NCBI GenBank assembly: GCA_038247995.1
Contig: JBBRUG010000368.1
Location: 1-5,495, forward strand
Direction: 5' to 3'
DNA length: 5,495 nucleotides
DNA from: JBBRUG01 sp038247995
Lineage (GTDB): Bacteria > Chloroflexota > Chloroflexia > Chloroflexales > Chloroflexaceae
The notes under the pieces are model-generated. The model had not been told where the DNA came from, ran no database searches, and saw nothing but the letters and a program-made list of their open reading frames with translations. A program made the position numbers and the translations under genes. Each line of letters starts with the position of its first letter. Position 1 is the stretch's first letter. Shown one piece after another: positions 1 to 5,495 of this stretch.

Positions 1-99
1 CGAATTAAGGCTAGCAGCCAGATCAAGCACCAACCGCTCGGCACCGCCGAAACCAAACGTTGCAAGTACCTGTACGACACGAAGTGGTTGAGTGATCAT
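1..99 (-). CDS. GT4-type glycosyltransferase, N-terminal fragment (runs off the window)
   Basis: This is the first 33 codons of a gene that continues beyond base 1. Reading leftward from ATG at 99-97, the product begins MITQPLRVVQVLATFGFGGA and continues with ERLVLDLAASLNS. A beta strand (LRVVQVLATF, residues 6-15) followed by the glycine-rich GFGGAER signature (16-22) and an amphipathic helix is the classic opening of the N-terminal Rossmann domain of GT4/GT1-type GT-B glycosyltransferases. These use nucleotide-sugars to extend glycans at the cytoplasmic face of the membrane. It starts 16 nt after the stop of the preceding glycosyltransferase and in the same direction, so it is probably the next gene of the operon. 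The Shine-Dalgarno is weak (an AGAAG lies rather far upstream). It is not another copy of the two tandem glycosyltransferases upstream, whose N-termini are quite different. The catalytic domain is outside the window, so sugar specificity cannot be judged. Confidence 0.85.
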   Translation of the reverse strand, partial: MITQPLRVVQVLATFGFGGAERLVLDLAASLNS

Positions 100-115
100 G
101 CGATTTGTTTTACTT

Positions 116-1264
116 CTACGAAACGACTGCGCTATGTTCAGCCACAGTTTGCTCAATATGAGGCGCCATCCGGGCTACAACATCGTCCCAGGTATGGCCG
201 TGCGCAACATGCCGATTGGCGGCGTGGCCGAACTGCTCGGCCCGCTGCGGATTTCCCAACAATGCGATCAATGCCTCTGATAACGGTTCAGCCTGGCCCG
301 TTTCGGCCAGCAACCCCGTTTCGCCATCACGAATAATCTCCGGTAGCGCACACGCCGTACTGCCAACCAACGGCAAGCCAAAGCTCATCGCCTCGAAGAA
401 GACATGCCCCCATGGCTCAAAGATCGATGGCAGCACGAAAACGGTTGCTTCCTGGTAGCGCCGCGCTAGTTCGGCTCGGTCGTTGATCTGCCCCAGCCAA
501 TGCACACCCGGCAGTTCACGAACTGGTTTTGGCGGGCCAACGATCCACAACTGGGCCGCGGGCAGGGCGCGCCGCACCTGTTCCCAGGCATCGAGCAACA
601 CCATGCCGCCCTTGCGCGCAAAATCGTAGCCGACGAACAGCGCCGTCTGGCAGTCGTAGGCCTTGCCCTCCAGCGAGCGAACGCCATAATTGCTCCCGCC
701 GCCCACTACAATCACGCGCTCCGGGTCGCAGCCATAGTCCTCGATGAACGAGCGAGCTAAAAAGGCGCTCCGCGGGAAGAGGAAGGCCGCATTCCGGTAG
801 ACCTCACGCTCGTGACGCACCCAAGCATCGCGCTGTTGCCCACGCAGAGTTGTCCAACCGGGATAGTGGCGCTCCGAGAGCATGTAGGTATTGTCGGTAT
901 GCAGCACATAGTGGTAGCGCTGCGGCGTGAAACCAGGCGAAAAGATTGTATGCAACTGCACGATCAGATCGTACCGACCGGCCCACTCCTGCAACTGCTG
1001 CTCGGCATGCATGGTGCGGCGCCGATAGGCCCAGAGATTCACATGGTTCTGGGCGACCCAGCGGGTTCGCTGCGGATGGTAGTGCAACGTCCGGTTTACT
1101 AGTGTCTCGACTTGGGTCAAGGTTGGACGAACGATTCCGACGACATCATAACGACGATCAAGCGCACCATAGAGGCCCGAACTCTTGGCCAAAGGGTTTT
1201 GGCGAAAGTTGGCGACTTTCTCTAGCGTCAGGCCAAGGATACGGATGGAGGACGGGGTATCCAT
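116..1264 (-). CDS. GT4-type glycosyltransferase (tandem paralogue, downstream copy)
   Basis: This is a 382-residue protein, a normal length for a soluble GT-B retaining glycosyltransferase that would transfer a sugar from a nucleotide donor to a lipid-linked glycan in the cytoplasm. No signal peptide or membrane segment is visible. Seen directly: an N-terminal Rossmann half with RILGLTLEKV (8-17) and an NPLAKSSGLY loop (23-32); a conserved HTDNTYMLSER segment (122-132); a linker GGGSNYG (188-194); and a C-terminal GT4 domain opening with LFVGYDFARKGG (209-220, with R217/K218 where the family contacts the donor diphosphate). It then has LPSIFEPWGHVFFEAMSFGLP (278-298) carrying a complete E-x7-E motif (E283 and E291) and PEIIRDGETGLL (308-319). 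The ATG at 1264 is supported by a GAGGT Shine-Dalgarno at 1276-1272 overlapping the upstream stop; the start lies 5 nt after that stop. It is about 79 percent identical (hand count over 370 aligned residues) to the gene just upstream. Donor and acceptor are unknown. Confidence 0.93.
   Translation of the reverse strand: MDTPSSIRILGLTLEKVANFRQNPLAKSSGLYGALDRRYDVVGIVRPTLTQVETLVNRTLHYHPQRTRWVAQNHVNLWAYRRRTMHAEQQLQEWAGRYDLIVQLHTIFSPGFTPQRYHYVLHTDNTYMLSERHYPGWTTLRGQQRDAWVRHEREVYRNAAFLFPRSAFLARSFIEDYGCDPERVIVVGGGSNYGVRSLEGKAYDCQTALFVGYDFARKGGMVLLDAWEQVRRALPAAQLWIVGPPKPVRELPGVHWLGQINDRAELARRYQEATVFVLPSIFEPWGHVFFEAMSFGLPLVGSTACALPEIIRDGETGLLAETGQAEPLSEALIALLGNPQRAEQFGHAANRHVAHGHTWDDVVARMAPHIEQTVAEHSAVVS
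155..1264 (-). repeat. Tandem gene duplication, copy 2 (downstream)
   Basis: Codons 1-370 of this glycosyltransferase gene pair, without an indel, with codons 1-370 of the gene at 2430-1321, at a constant offset of 1166 bp. Uninterrupted identity includes 45 nt at 605-649 (against 1771-1815) and 30 nt at 869-898 (against 2035-2064). Similarity drops sharply at about 965-1114. Confidence 0.88.
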
Positions 1265-1269
1265 AAGCG

Positions 1270-2430
1270 TTACCTCGTTTTCGCCGTTACATTGAATAGT
1301 GCCGCTTCAGTCACCAGTTCGATCGATGGTGCCATGCGCTCGACAACGTCGTCCCAGGTGTGGCCGCGCGTAACGTGCCGATTGGCGGCATGGCCGAACT
1401 GTTCAGCCCGCTGCGGGTCGCCCAACAATTTAATCAGGGCTTCCGCCAGCGGTTCGGCCCGGCCCGTTTCGGCCAACAGGCCCGTCTCACCGTCACGGAT
1501 GATCTCCGGCATCGCGCAGGCGGTGCTCCCAATAGACGGCAACCCGAAGCTCATCGCCTCGAAGAAGACATGCCCCCATGGGTCGAACAGTGACGGCAGC
1601 ACGAAGACCGTTGCTTCCTGGTAACGCCGCGCCAGTTCGGCTCGGTCGTCGATCCGACCCAGCCAATGCACACCCGGCAACTCACTCACGGGACGCTTCG
1701 GGCCAACGATCCACAACTGGGCCGCAGGCAGGGCGCGCCGCACCTGTTCCCAGGCGTTGAGCAATACCAGGCCGCCCTTGCGCGCAAAATCGTAGCCGAC
1801 GAACAGCGCCGTCTGCCGGTCGTAGGGCTTGCCATGCAAAGCGCGAGCGCCGTAGTTACTCCCGCCGCCGACCACAATCACCCGTTCCGGGTCGCACCCG
1901 TTGTCCTCGATAAACGAGCGGGCTAAAAAGGCGCTGCGCGGGAAGAGGAAGGCTGCATTCCGGTAGACTTCACACTCGTGACGCACCCAGGCATCGCGTT
2001 GCTGCCCGCGTAACGGCGCCCAGAGCGGGAAATAGCGCTCCGAGAGCATGTAGGTATTGTCGGTGTGCAACACATAGGGCTGGCGTTCAGGCGTAGCGCC
2101 GGGCGCAAACAGTGTATGCAACTGCATAATCAGATCGTACTGGCCGGCGCGTTGGCGCAGCGCCCGTTCGGCATGGGCCGTACGCTGTTGGAACGCCCAG
2201 TAACTTACCGCCGACCGAAAGCGCCATGCCTGCCGATCCGGGTGGAACGTGCGCAGCCGGTTGTAGAGATGTTCCTGGCGCGTCAGCGCCGGGCGCACAA
2301 TATCGGTTACTGTGTAACGTCGATCGAGAGCCGCATAAAGGCCCGAACTCTTAGCCAATGGATTTTGACGAAAATCGGCGACCTTTTCTAGGGTCAGGCC
2401 GAGGATACGGATAGGCATCTGGGTAGCCAT
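1270..2430 (-). CDS. GT4-type glycosyltransferase (tandem paralogue, upstream copy)
   Basis: This 386-residue GT-B glycosyltransferase aligns end to end with its downstream neighbour, without an indel, up to about residue 370; only the last residues differ. It shares the NPLAKSSGLY loop (23-32), HTDNTYMLSER (122-132), GGGSNYG (188-194), LFVGYDFARKGG (209-220) and PEIIRDGETGLL (308-319). Like its neighbour it is probably cytoplasmic and extends a repeat unit. Residues about 51-100 are much less similar (roughly 44 percent identical) than residues 141-370 (roughly 88 percent), hinting at a different acceptor. The first acidic residue of the family's E-x7-E motif is Asp283 here (codon GAC) instead of Glu, followed by PWGHVFFE. 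The frame stays open upstream to 2565, but that would overlap the end of the flippase gene. The ATG at 2430, 7 nt after the flippase stop with AGAGAG before it, fits better, and its alignment with the paralogue's start agrees. A second in-frame ATG at 2418 is possible. Substrates are unknown. Confidence 0.92.
   Translation of the reverse strand: MATQMPIRILGLTLEKVADFRQNPLAKSSGLYAALDRRYTVTDIVRPALTRQEHLYNRLRTFHPDRQAWRFRSAVSYWAFQQRTAHAERALRQRAGQYDLIMQLHTLFAPGATPERQPYVLHTDNTYMLSERYFPLWAPLRGQQRDAWVRHECEVYRNAAFLFPRSAFLARSFIEDNGCDPERVIVVGGGSNYGARALHGKPYDRQTALFVGYDFARKGGLVLLNAWEQVRRALPAAQLWIVGPKRPVSELPGVHWLGRIDDRAELARRYQEATVFVLPSLFDPWGHVFFEAMSFGLPSIGSTACAMPEIIRDGETGLLAETGRAEPLAEALIKLLGDPQRAEQFGHAANRHVTRGHTWDDVVERMAPSIELVTEAALFNVTAKTR
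1272..1276 (-). promoter_or_regulatory. Shine-Dalgarno for the downstream tandem glycosyltransferase
   Basis: On the minus strand GAGGT lies 7 nt before the ATG at 1264, and its last base is the first base of the TAA stop of the preceding gene. The overlap of ribosome site and stop codon implies translational coupling between the two paralogous glycosyltransferases and fixes the start of the second. Confidence 0.7.
1321..2430 (-). repeat. Tandem gene duplication, copy 1 (upstream)
   Basis: This is the partner of the repeat at 155-1264, in direct orientation, 1166 bp away. The low-similarity patch here is about 2131-2280, encoding residues 51-100. The last 16 codons are unrelated to those of the other copy, so the duplicated unit ends near codon 370. 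No insertion-sequence ends or short target repeats were seen at its borders. Confidence 0.88.
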
Positions 2431-2433
2431 GAT

Positions 2434-2439
2434 CTCTCT
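2434..2439 (-). promoter_or_regulatory. Probable Shine-Dalgarno for the upstream tandem glycosyltransferase
   Basis: The minus strand reads AGAGAG, starting inside the TAG stop of the flippase gene and ending 3 nt before ATG at 2430. It is a purine-rich, partial match to the anti-Shine-Dalgarno sequence. It supports 2430 as the start in preference to the longer open frame reaching back to 2565. Confidence 0.5.
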
Positions 2440-3901
2440 ACTTTGCCAGGGCCGGCTGCTTACCACGGAAGATCCGCCGGATCCAGCGTAGACTATCGAG
2501 GAACAATTCACGACTGGTGAGCCAGAGCAAACCGGTGTAGCCGGCGGCACCGAGGGCAACCACACCTAGCAAGCCCGGCAGTTCCCAGGCCGGCCCAATA
2601 AGGCCGACCATCGGCCAGACGAGCGCACCCATCCCGAGCGTCGCAATCAGGGCCGGCTGGATCTGCCGCGCAATGCCGAGCAACGGCGCCTGGATCACCC
2701 AGCGCATGGTGGCGAAGTCGAGCAGAATACTGAACACCGCCACCCCCACCTGACCGGCCGCAACAGCGACAAAACCGTAGGGTACGGTCAGCCAAACCAC
2801 CACGACCAGCACAATCAGCTTGACTACCATCTGGTAGTTGATAATATTCGGCTTGCCGATTGCTTTCAGCACGTGACCACTGTTAAATGAAAGCGTGCTT
2901 AACCCGGCGCGCAAGGCGAGCAGTTGGAGTGCCGGCGTCATCGCGATCCACTGCGGCCCGAAGACCTGGCTGACAAAAAGCGGCGCGACGGCCGCGATCC
3001 CAACACTCAAGGGCAGGGTCAGCAGCGCAATGTAGCGAATCGTCGTCAGGAAGCCCAACCGCAACTGGTCCAGATCATTATTCATCTTCGCGTAGGACGG
3101 GAAAAGCACCCGGCCCACGACAAAGGCGATATTGATGATCAGCAAGTCGGTAACCCGAAAGGCCTGCTGATAATAGGCCAGATCGGTCTGACCGAGCAGT
3201 TTACCGACCATGATGTAGTCGGCTGTCGCCCAAACCACTGCCAAAAGCTGGATAAGCACAATCTGGCCGCCGTAGCCGAGCATCGTGCGGGCGAGCGCAT
3301 TGTCCCACTCCAGGCGCGGGCGCCAGGAAACCACTGCCCAGAGCACGATTGTCACCACCACGATCCCGAGCACCTGACCCCAAATCAGGCTCCAGGCGCC
3401 CCAACCGAGCAACGCCAGTACAATCGAGGCGATCCCCTTGGCCAAACTGCGGCTGAGATCGGGCAGCAGTTTGAGCTTAAAGTTCAGCTCCTTGGTAAGC
3501 AGAGTCATGTGGGTCTGCCCGAACGCATTGATCACCACCGACACTGCCAGCACCTGAAGCATTGGGATAAGCGCCGGCTCGTTATAAAAATTGGCGAAGA
3601 TTGGAGCGCCGAGGTAGGCCACACCGCCCAGCAGTAGGCCGGCGAGCACACTGACGATAAAGGCGACGTTCTTGGCCCGTTCCAGGTTATCGCGCTGATA
3701 GACAAGCGCCGCCGATACGCCAAGATCGCCGATCGCGTCGAGATATTGAATAACCAGCAGCGCCAGGGCAACCACACCGAACTGTTCGGGTGCAAGCAAC
3801 CGGGCAAGGATGATCGTACTGATGAAAGTCAGGAACTTACCGCTCACGAATGAGATATAATTCCAGACGACGCCGCTGACGGTTTTCTCACCGAGGCTCA
3901 T
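2438..3901 (-). CDS. Wzx-type polysaccharide flippase (MOP superfamily, WzxC/PST-like)
   Basis: This 487-residue, very hydrophobic protein belongs to the MOP-superfamily polysaccharide exporters (COG2244 type), which move undecaprenyl-linked repeat units from the cytoplasmic to the outer leaflet. Visible hallmarks are an N-terminal GVVWNYISFVSGKFL helix (10-24), LARLLAPEQFGVVAL (32-46) and DLGVSAALVYQRD (59-71), which are typical of WzxC/TuaB-like members. The central GYGGQIVLIQLLAVVWATAD (209-228) is followed by YIMVGKLLGQTDLAYYQQAF (229-248). About 12-14 membrane segments can be traced, for example near 11-34, 41-62, 80-98, 111-130, 154-190, 210-232, 251-268, 286-310, 358-372, 376-396 and 415-460. 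It ends in a basic tail (RWIRRIFRGKQPALAK). The frame is open upstream to 4195, but that would overlap the polymerase gene. The ATG at 3901 follows GAGGGG and gives the family's usual N-terminus. The gene sits 13 nt after the polymerase stop and 7 nt before the first glycosyltransferase. The transported glycan cannot be inferred. Confidence 0.94.
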   Translation of the reverse strand: MSLGEKTVSGVVWNYISFVSGKFLTFISTIILARLLAPEQFGVVALALLVIQYLDAIGDLGVSAALVYQRDNLERAKNVAFIVSVLAGLLLGGVAYLGAPIFANFYNEPALIPMLQVLAVSVVINAFGQTHMTLLTKELNFKLKLLPDLSRSLAKGIASIVLALLGWGAWSLIWGQVLGIVVVTIVLWAVVSWRPRLEWDNALARTMLGYGGQIVLIQLLAVVWATADYIMVGKLLGQTDLAYYQQAFRVTDLLIINIAFVVGRVLFPSYAKMNNDLDQLRLGFLTTIRYIALLTLPLSVGIAAVAPLFVSQVFGPQWIAMTPALQLLALRAGLSTLSFNSGHVLKAIGKPNIINYQMVVKLIVLVVVVWLTVPYGFVAVAAGQVGVAVFSILLDFATMRWVIQAPLLGIARQIQPALIATLGMGALVWPMVGLIGPAWELPGLLGVVALGAAGYTGLLWLTSRELFLDSLRWIRRIFRGKQPALAK

Positions 3902-3904
3902 AGA

Positions 3905-3910
3905 CCCCTC
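3905..3910 (-). promoter_or_regulatory. Shine-Dalgarno for the flippase gene
   Basis: GAGGGG on the minus strand lies in the 13-nt gap after the polymerase stop, with its GAGG core 5 nt before ATG at 3901. It selects this start over upstream in-frame codons that would overlap the polymerase gene. Confidence 0.7.
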
Positions 3911-3914
3911 AAAG

Positions 3915-5465
3915 TCAGGCCCCGCTCGGGTCGAGCCGGGATGAATTAGTTGCAGCGATAGGATCCGCAGCGCCTTCGTGTTCAGCGATTGCTTCACGGG
4001 CGCCGGCGCCAAAGGCGACGGCAACACCAAGGAAGAGCCACAGGAACCGCGGATAATCGCCGTGCAGAAAGAAGGCCGAAACCGCATAGCCGCCGAGCGC
4101 CATCTGTAAGAATCCGCCCAGATCGGCCATGCGCTGATCCCCCAGGCTGGTGTAGTGCTGCCGGCCCTGGCCGAAACGGCGCCAAGCCATAACAATCATC
4201 GTCAGCACCAGGCCCAACCCGATCAAACCGTGCTCGGTCAGCACCTCCAGATAATAGTTATGGGCATTCCGATTCTCATCGCGCTCGGGGCTCAGCCCAA
4301 TCTGGAGCACATAATCGCTATAAACTGCCTTAAAGTGGTCAGCGCCTTTGCCGAGAATCGGGTCGTCGAGAAACATGTTGCCGCCGACAACCAGATAGCG
4401 CGTCCGATTGGCCAGCGAGTCTTCTTCGATGACCCCGGTTTCCGCCACTGCGGCGAACTGACCCAGCGTACTGAAACGCGCACGCAATTCCGGCGGCGCC
4501 GCGATTGCGACGACCAGGATCAGCGGGATGAGATAGAACAGATAGCGCCATTGGATTTTAAAGCGCAGCACATAGATCAAACCCATCGCAGCGACGGCCA
4601 GGAGCGCGCCGCGCGAATAGCTCAACCCAATTCCAGCCACAATCGCCAGCAAACTATAGATCGCCGCCAGCCGCGCCCACGAATTACGGGCGTGGATCAC
4701 CCACCAGAAGGCCAGCGGCAGCAGCACAAGCATTTGCTGGCCGTAGAAGTTAGGGTCACCGACTGGGCCGGAGGCGCGCGGGCGATCTTCAATCCCCTCG
4801 ACAATTTGCGCGATCTTGACTTTCGCCAGATCCCAATAGCTGTTGTCGTAGGTTTGGGTCACTTCCTGGTAGAGCGTAAGCGTTCCCAGTAAGGCGCCCG
4901 TCAGCACCATCAGCCAGATCGCCCCTTCGAAGATCCGCGGCTTCACTAACCAGAAGGCGACAACCAAGGTGTAGATAAGATCCTTCGCGAATTCGACAAC
5001 GCGGTCGCTTACCAGGGTTGGCTCGGTTGCGTACCAGATGCCAAAAGCCACATGGCCAAAGTAGCAAAGCAACACGATCAGCAGCGGGTCGAAGCTGATC
5101 CGCCGCTGTTGAGGCCCGATCACCTGCACTGCTAAAACGACCAAGAGCAGCACGCCAAGCGGCAAGGCCGGCGATTGCAGACCAATACTCCGGTCGAGCG
5201 AGTCGAAGATGAAGCCCCAACGGAAGGCAAGCAAGGTCAGGGCGGCGTATTCCGGTAAGTTGAAGACGAGCCACAAGGCGACAACCGCCATTGGGGCAAC
5301 CGTCATCAGCAGCATCGGCATGCCGGCGGCGAGCAGCGCTCCATAGATTGCTGCGGCAAGGGCGACCAACGCAGCGGCCGTCATCGGCAACAGCCGGGGG
5401 TTACGCTGCGTTGCCGTTTCCAGGGCAAAGCCGACACGCCGGATTTGAACAAGCGGGTTAATCAC
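3915..5465 (-). CDS. O-antigen polymerase/ligase-family membrane protein (Wzy/WaaL-like)
   Basis: This 516-residue polytopic membrane protein resembles the O-antigen ligase/polymerase family (Wzy_C/WaaL type), which joins lipid-linked repeat units, or attaches a glycan to an acceptor, on the outer face of the membrane. About 13-14 hydrophobic segments are visible (near 26-47, 49-70, 72-86, 99-117, 126-146, 160-174, 180-199, 243-258, 264-281, 285-300, 307-323, 412-427, 448-467 and 471-488). Family motifs are RASGPVGDPNFYGQ (230-243), SYSRGA (282-287), and a large hydrophilic loop (about 324-411). That loop holds NRTRYLVVGGNMFLDDPILG (353-372), GADHF (374-378) and NAHNYYLEVLTEHGLIG (400-416) with the characteristic His402. 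A flippase directly downstream favours a polymerase over a ligase role, but the two cannot be told apart by sequence alone. The GTG start at 5465 has a GAGG at 5477-5474, 8 nt away. The frame remains open to the window edge, so a start further upstream is possible. The tail after residue 489 is hydrophilic. Confidence 0.9.
   Translation of the reverse strand: MINPLVQIRRVGFALETATQRNPRLLPMTAAALVALAAAIYGALLAAGMPMLLMTVAPMAVVALWLVFNLPEYAALTLLAFRWGFIFDSLDRSIGLQSPALPLGVLLLVVLAVQVIGPQQRRISFDPLLIVLLCYFGHVAFGIWYATEPTLVSDRVVEFAKDLIYTLVVAFWLVKPRIFEGAIWLMVLTGALLGTLTLYQEVTQTYDNSYWDLAKVKIAQIVEGIEDRPRASGPVGDPNFYGQQMLVLLPLAFWWVIHARNSWARLAAIYSLLAIVAGIGLSYSRGALLAVAAMGLIYVLRFKIQWRYLFYLIPLILVVAIAAPPELRARFSTLGQFAAVAETGVIEEDSLANRTRYLVVGGNMFLDDPILGKGADHFKAVYSDYVLQIGLSPERDENRNAHNYYLEVLTEHGLIGLGLVLTMIVMAWRRFGQGRQHYTSLGDQRMADLGGFLQMALGGYAVSAFFLHGDYPRFLWLFLGVAVAFGAGAREAIAEHEGAADPIAATNSSRLDPSGA
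3920..3940 (-). other. Imperfect hairpin at the polymerase/flippase junction
   Basis: On the minus strand the last codons of the polymerase gene can fold as GCTCG-ACC-CGAGC, extended beyond one mismatch by three C-G pairs. It lies just before the polymerase stop and the flippase ribosome site. No run of T follows, so it is not an intrinsic terminator. It may have no role, because this is also coding sequence. Confidence 0.3.
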
Positions 5466-5473
5466 GGCACTTG

Positions 5474-5477
5474 CCTC
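5474..5477 (-). promoter_or_regulatory. Possible Shine-Dalgarno for the polymerase GTG start
   Basis: GAGG on the minus strand is 8 nt before GTG at 5465. A TGA in another frame overlaps it (5478-5476) and a TAA lies at 5482-5480, either of which could be the end of an upstream gene. This would match the stop/Shine-Dalgarno overlap at other junctions in the window, but the coding frame is also open through this site to the window edge. Confidence 0.5.
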
Positions 5478-5495
5478 AGTTACTTGCTTGTCGAC

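Noticed and set aside
88..336. Plus-strand open frames near the left edge
   Set aside because: They lie opposite the 3' end of a well-supported glycosyltransferase gene, lack a convincing ribosome site, and encode no recognisable domain.
2431..2565. N-terminal extension of the upstream tandem glycosyltransferase to an earlier start at 2565
   Set aside because: It would overlap the end of the flippase gene by more than 120 nt. The 45 extra residues are Ser/Val/Pro-rich with no counterpart in the paralogue, while ATG 2430 aligns with the paralogue's start.
2924..3637. Long plus-strand open frame (237 codons) opposite the flippase gene
   Set aside because: It is antisense to a clearly recognisable flippase. 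Its product is rich in His, Gln, Arg and Asp with no domain or hydrophobic pattern, as expected of the mirror of hydrophobic codons.
3999..4010. Perfect 12-bp palindrome GGCGCCGGCGCC
   Set aside because: It is explained by Gly/Ala/Arg codons in the polymerase tail (FGAGARE). It is too short and too GC-simple to call a site, and no second copy was noticed.
3902..4195. N-terminal extension of the flippase to an earlier start at 4195
   Set aside because: The extra 98 residues are read out of frame through the polymerase gene and do not resemble the family. The ATG at 3901 with GAGGGG gives the normal N-terminus.
4155..4892. Long plus-strand open frame (245 codons) opposite the polymerase gene
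   Set aside because: It is another antisense shadow with low-complexity polar composition (Gln, Arg, His, Asp) and no recognisable motif. The minus strand carries clear family motifs here.
1..5495. Mobile element, CRISPR array, tRNA/rRNA or terminator
   Set aside because: No transposase, terminal inverted repeats, spaced short repeats, tRNA-like cloverleaf or hairpin followed by a T run was seen. The only large repeat is the glycosyltransferase duplication.

Overview
This window is a dense, single-direction stretch of an extracellular or surface polysaccharide locus. Everything that looks real is on the minus strand and is transcribed from right to left. The order is: an O-antigen polymerase/ligase-type membrane protein (5465-3915), a MOP/Wzx-type polysaccharide flippase (3901-2438), two tandem paralogous GT4-type glycosyltransferases (2430-1270 and 1264-116), and the first 33 codons of a third, unrelated GT4-type glycosyltransferase (99-1, cut by the window edge). 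Gaps between genes are 13, 7, 5 and 16 nt. Several Shine-Dalgarno sequences touch or overlap the preceding stop codon, so the set is very probably one operon. No promoter, terminator, RNA gene, mobile element or CRISPR array was seen, and no gene-free stretch exceeds 30 nt.

Together the genes fit a Wzx/Wzy-dependent pathway. Cytoplasmic glycosyltransferases would extend a lipid-linked repeat unit, the flippase would move it across the membrane, and the polymerase would join units on the outer face. The initiating phosphoglycosyl transferase, a chain-length regulator (Wzz) and an export apparatus are not in the window and may lie beyond its edges.

The organism is a moderately GC-rich bacterium using Shine-Dalgarno-led ATG and GTG starts. 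The style of the proteins recalls filamentous Chloroflexota (Chloroflexia), but that is a recollection of family resemblance and a weak inference.

The most interesting feature is the pair of tandem glycosyltransferases. Their coding sequences align without an indel at a constant 1166-bp offset over about 370 codons. Some blocks are identical even at synonymous sites, while a patch of the N-terminal (probable acceptor-side) domain is strongly diverged. This mosaic suggests duplication followed by specialisation, possibly with gene conversion in the C-terminal half. I see no previously undescribed system beyond that.
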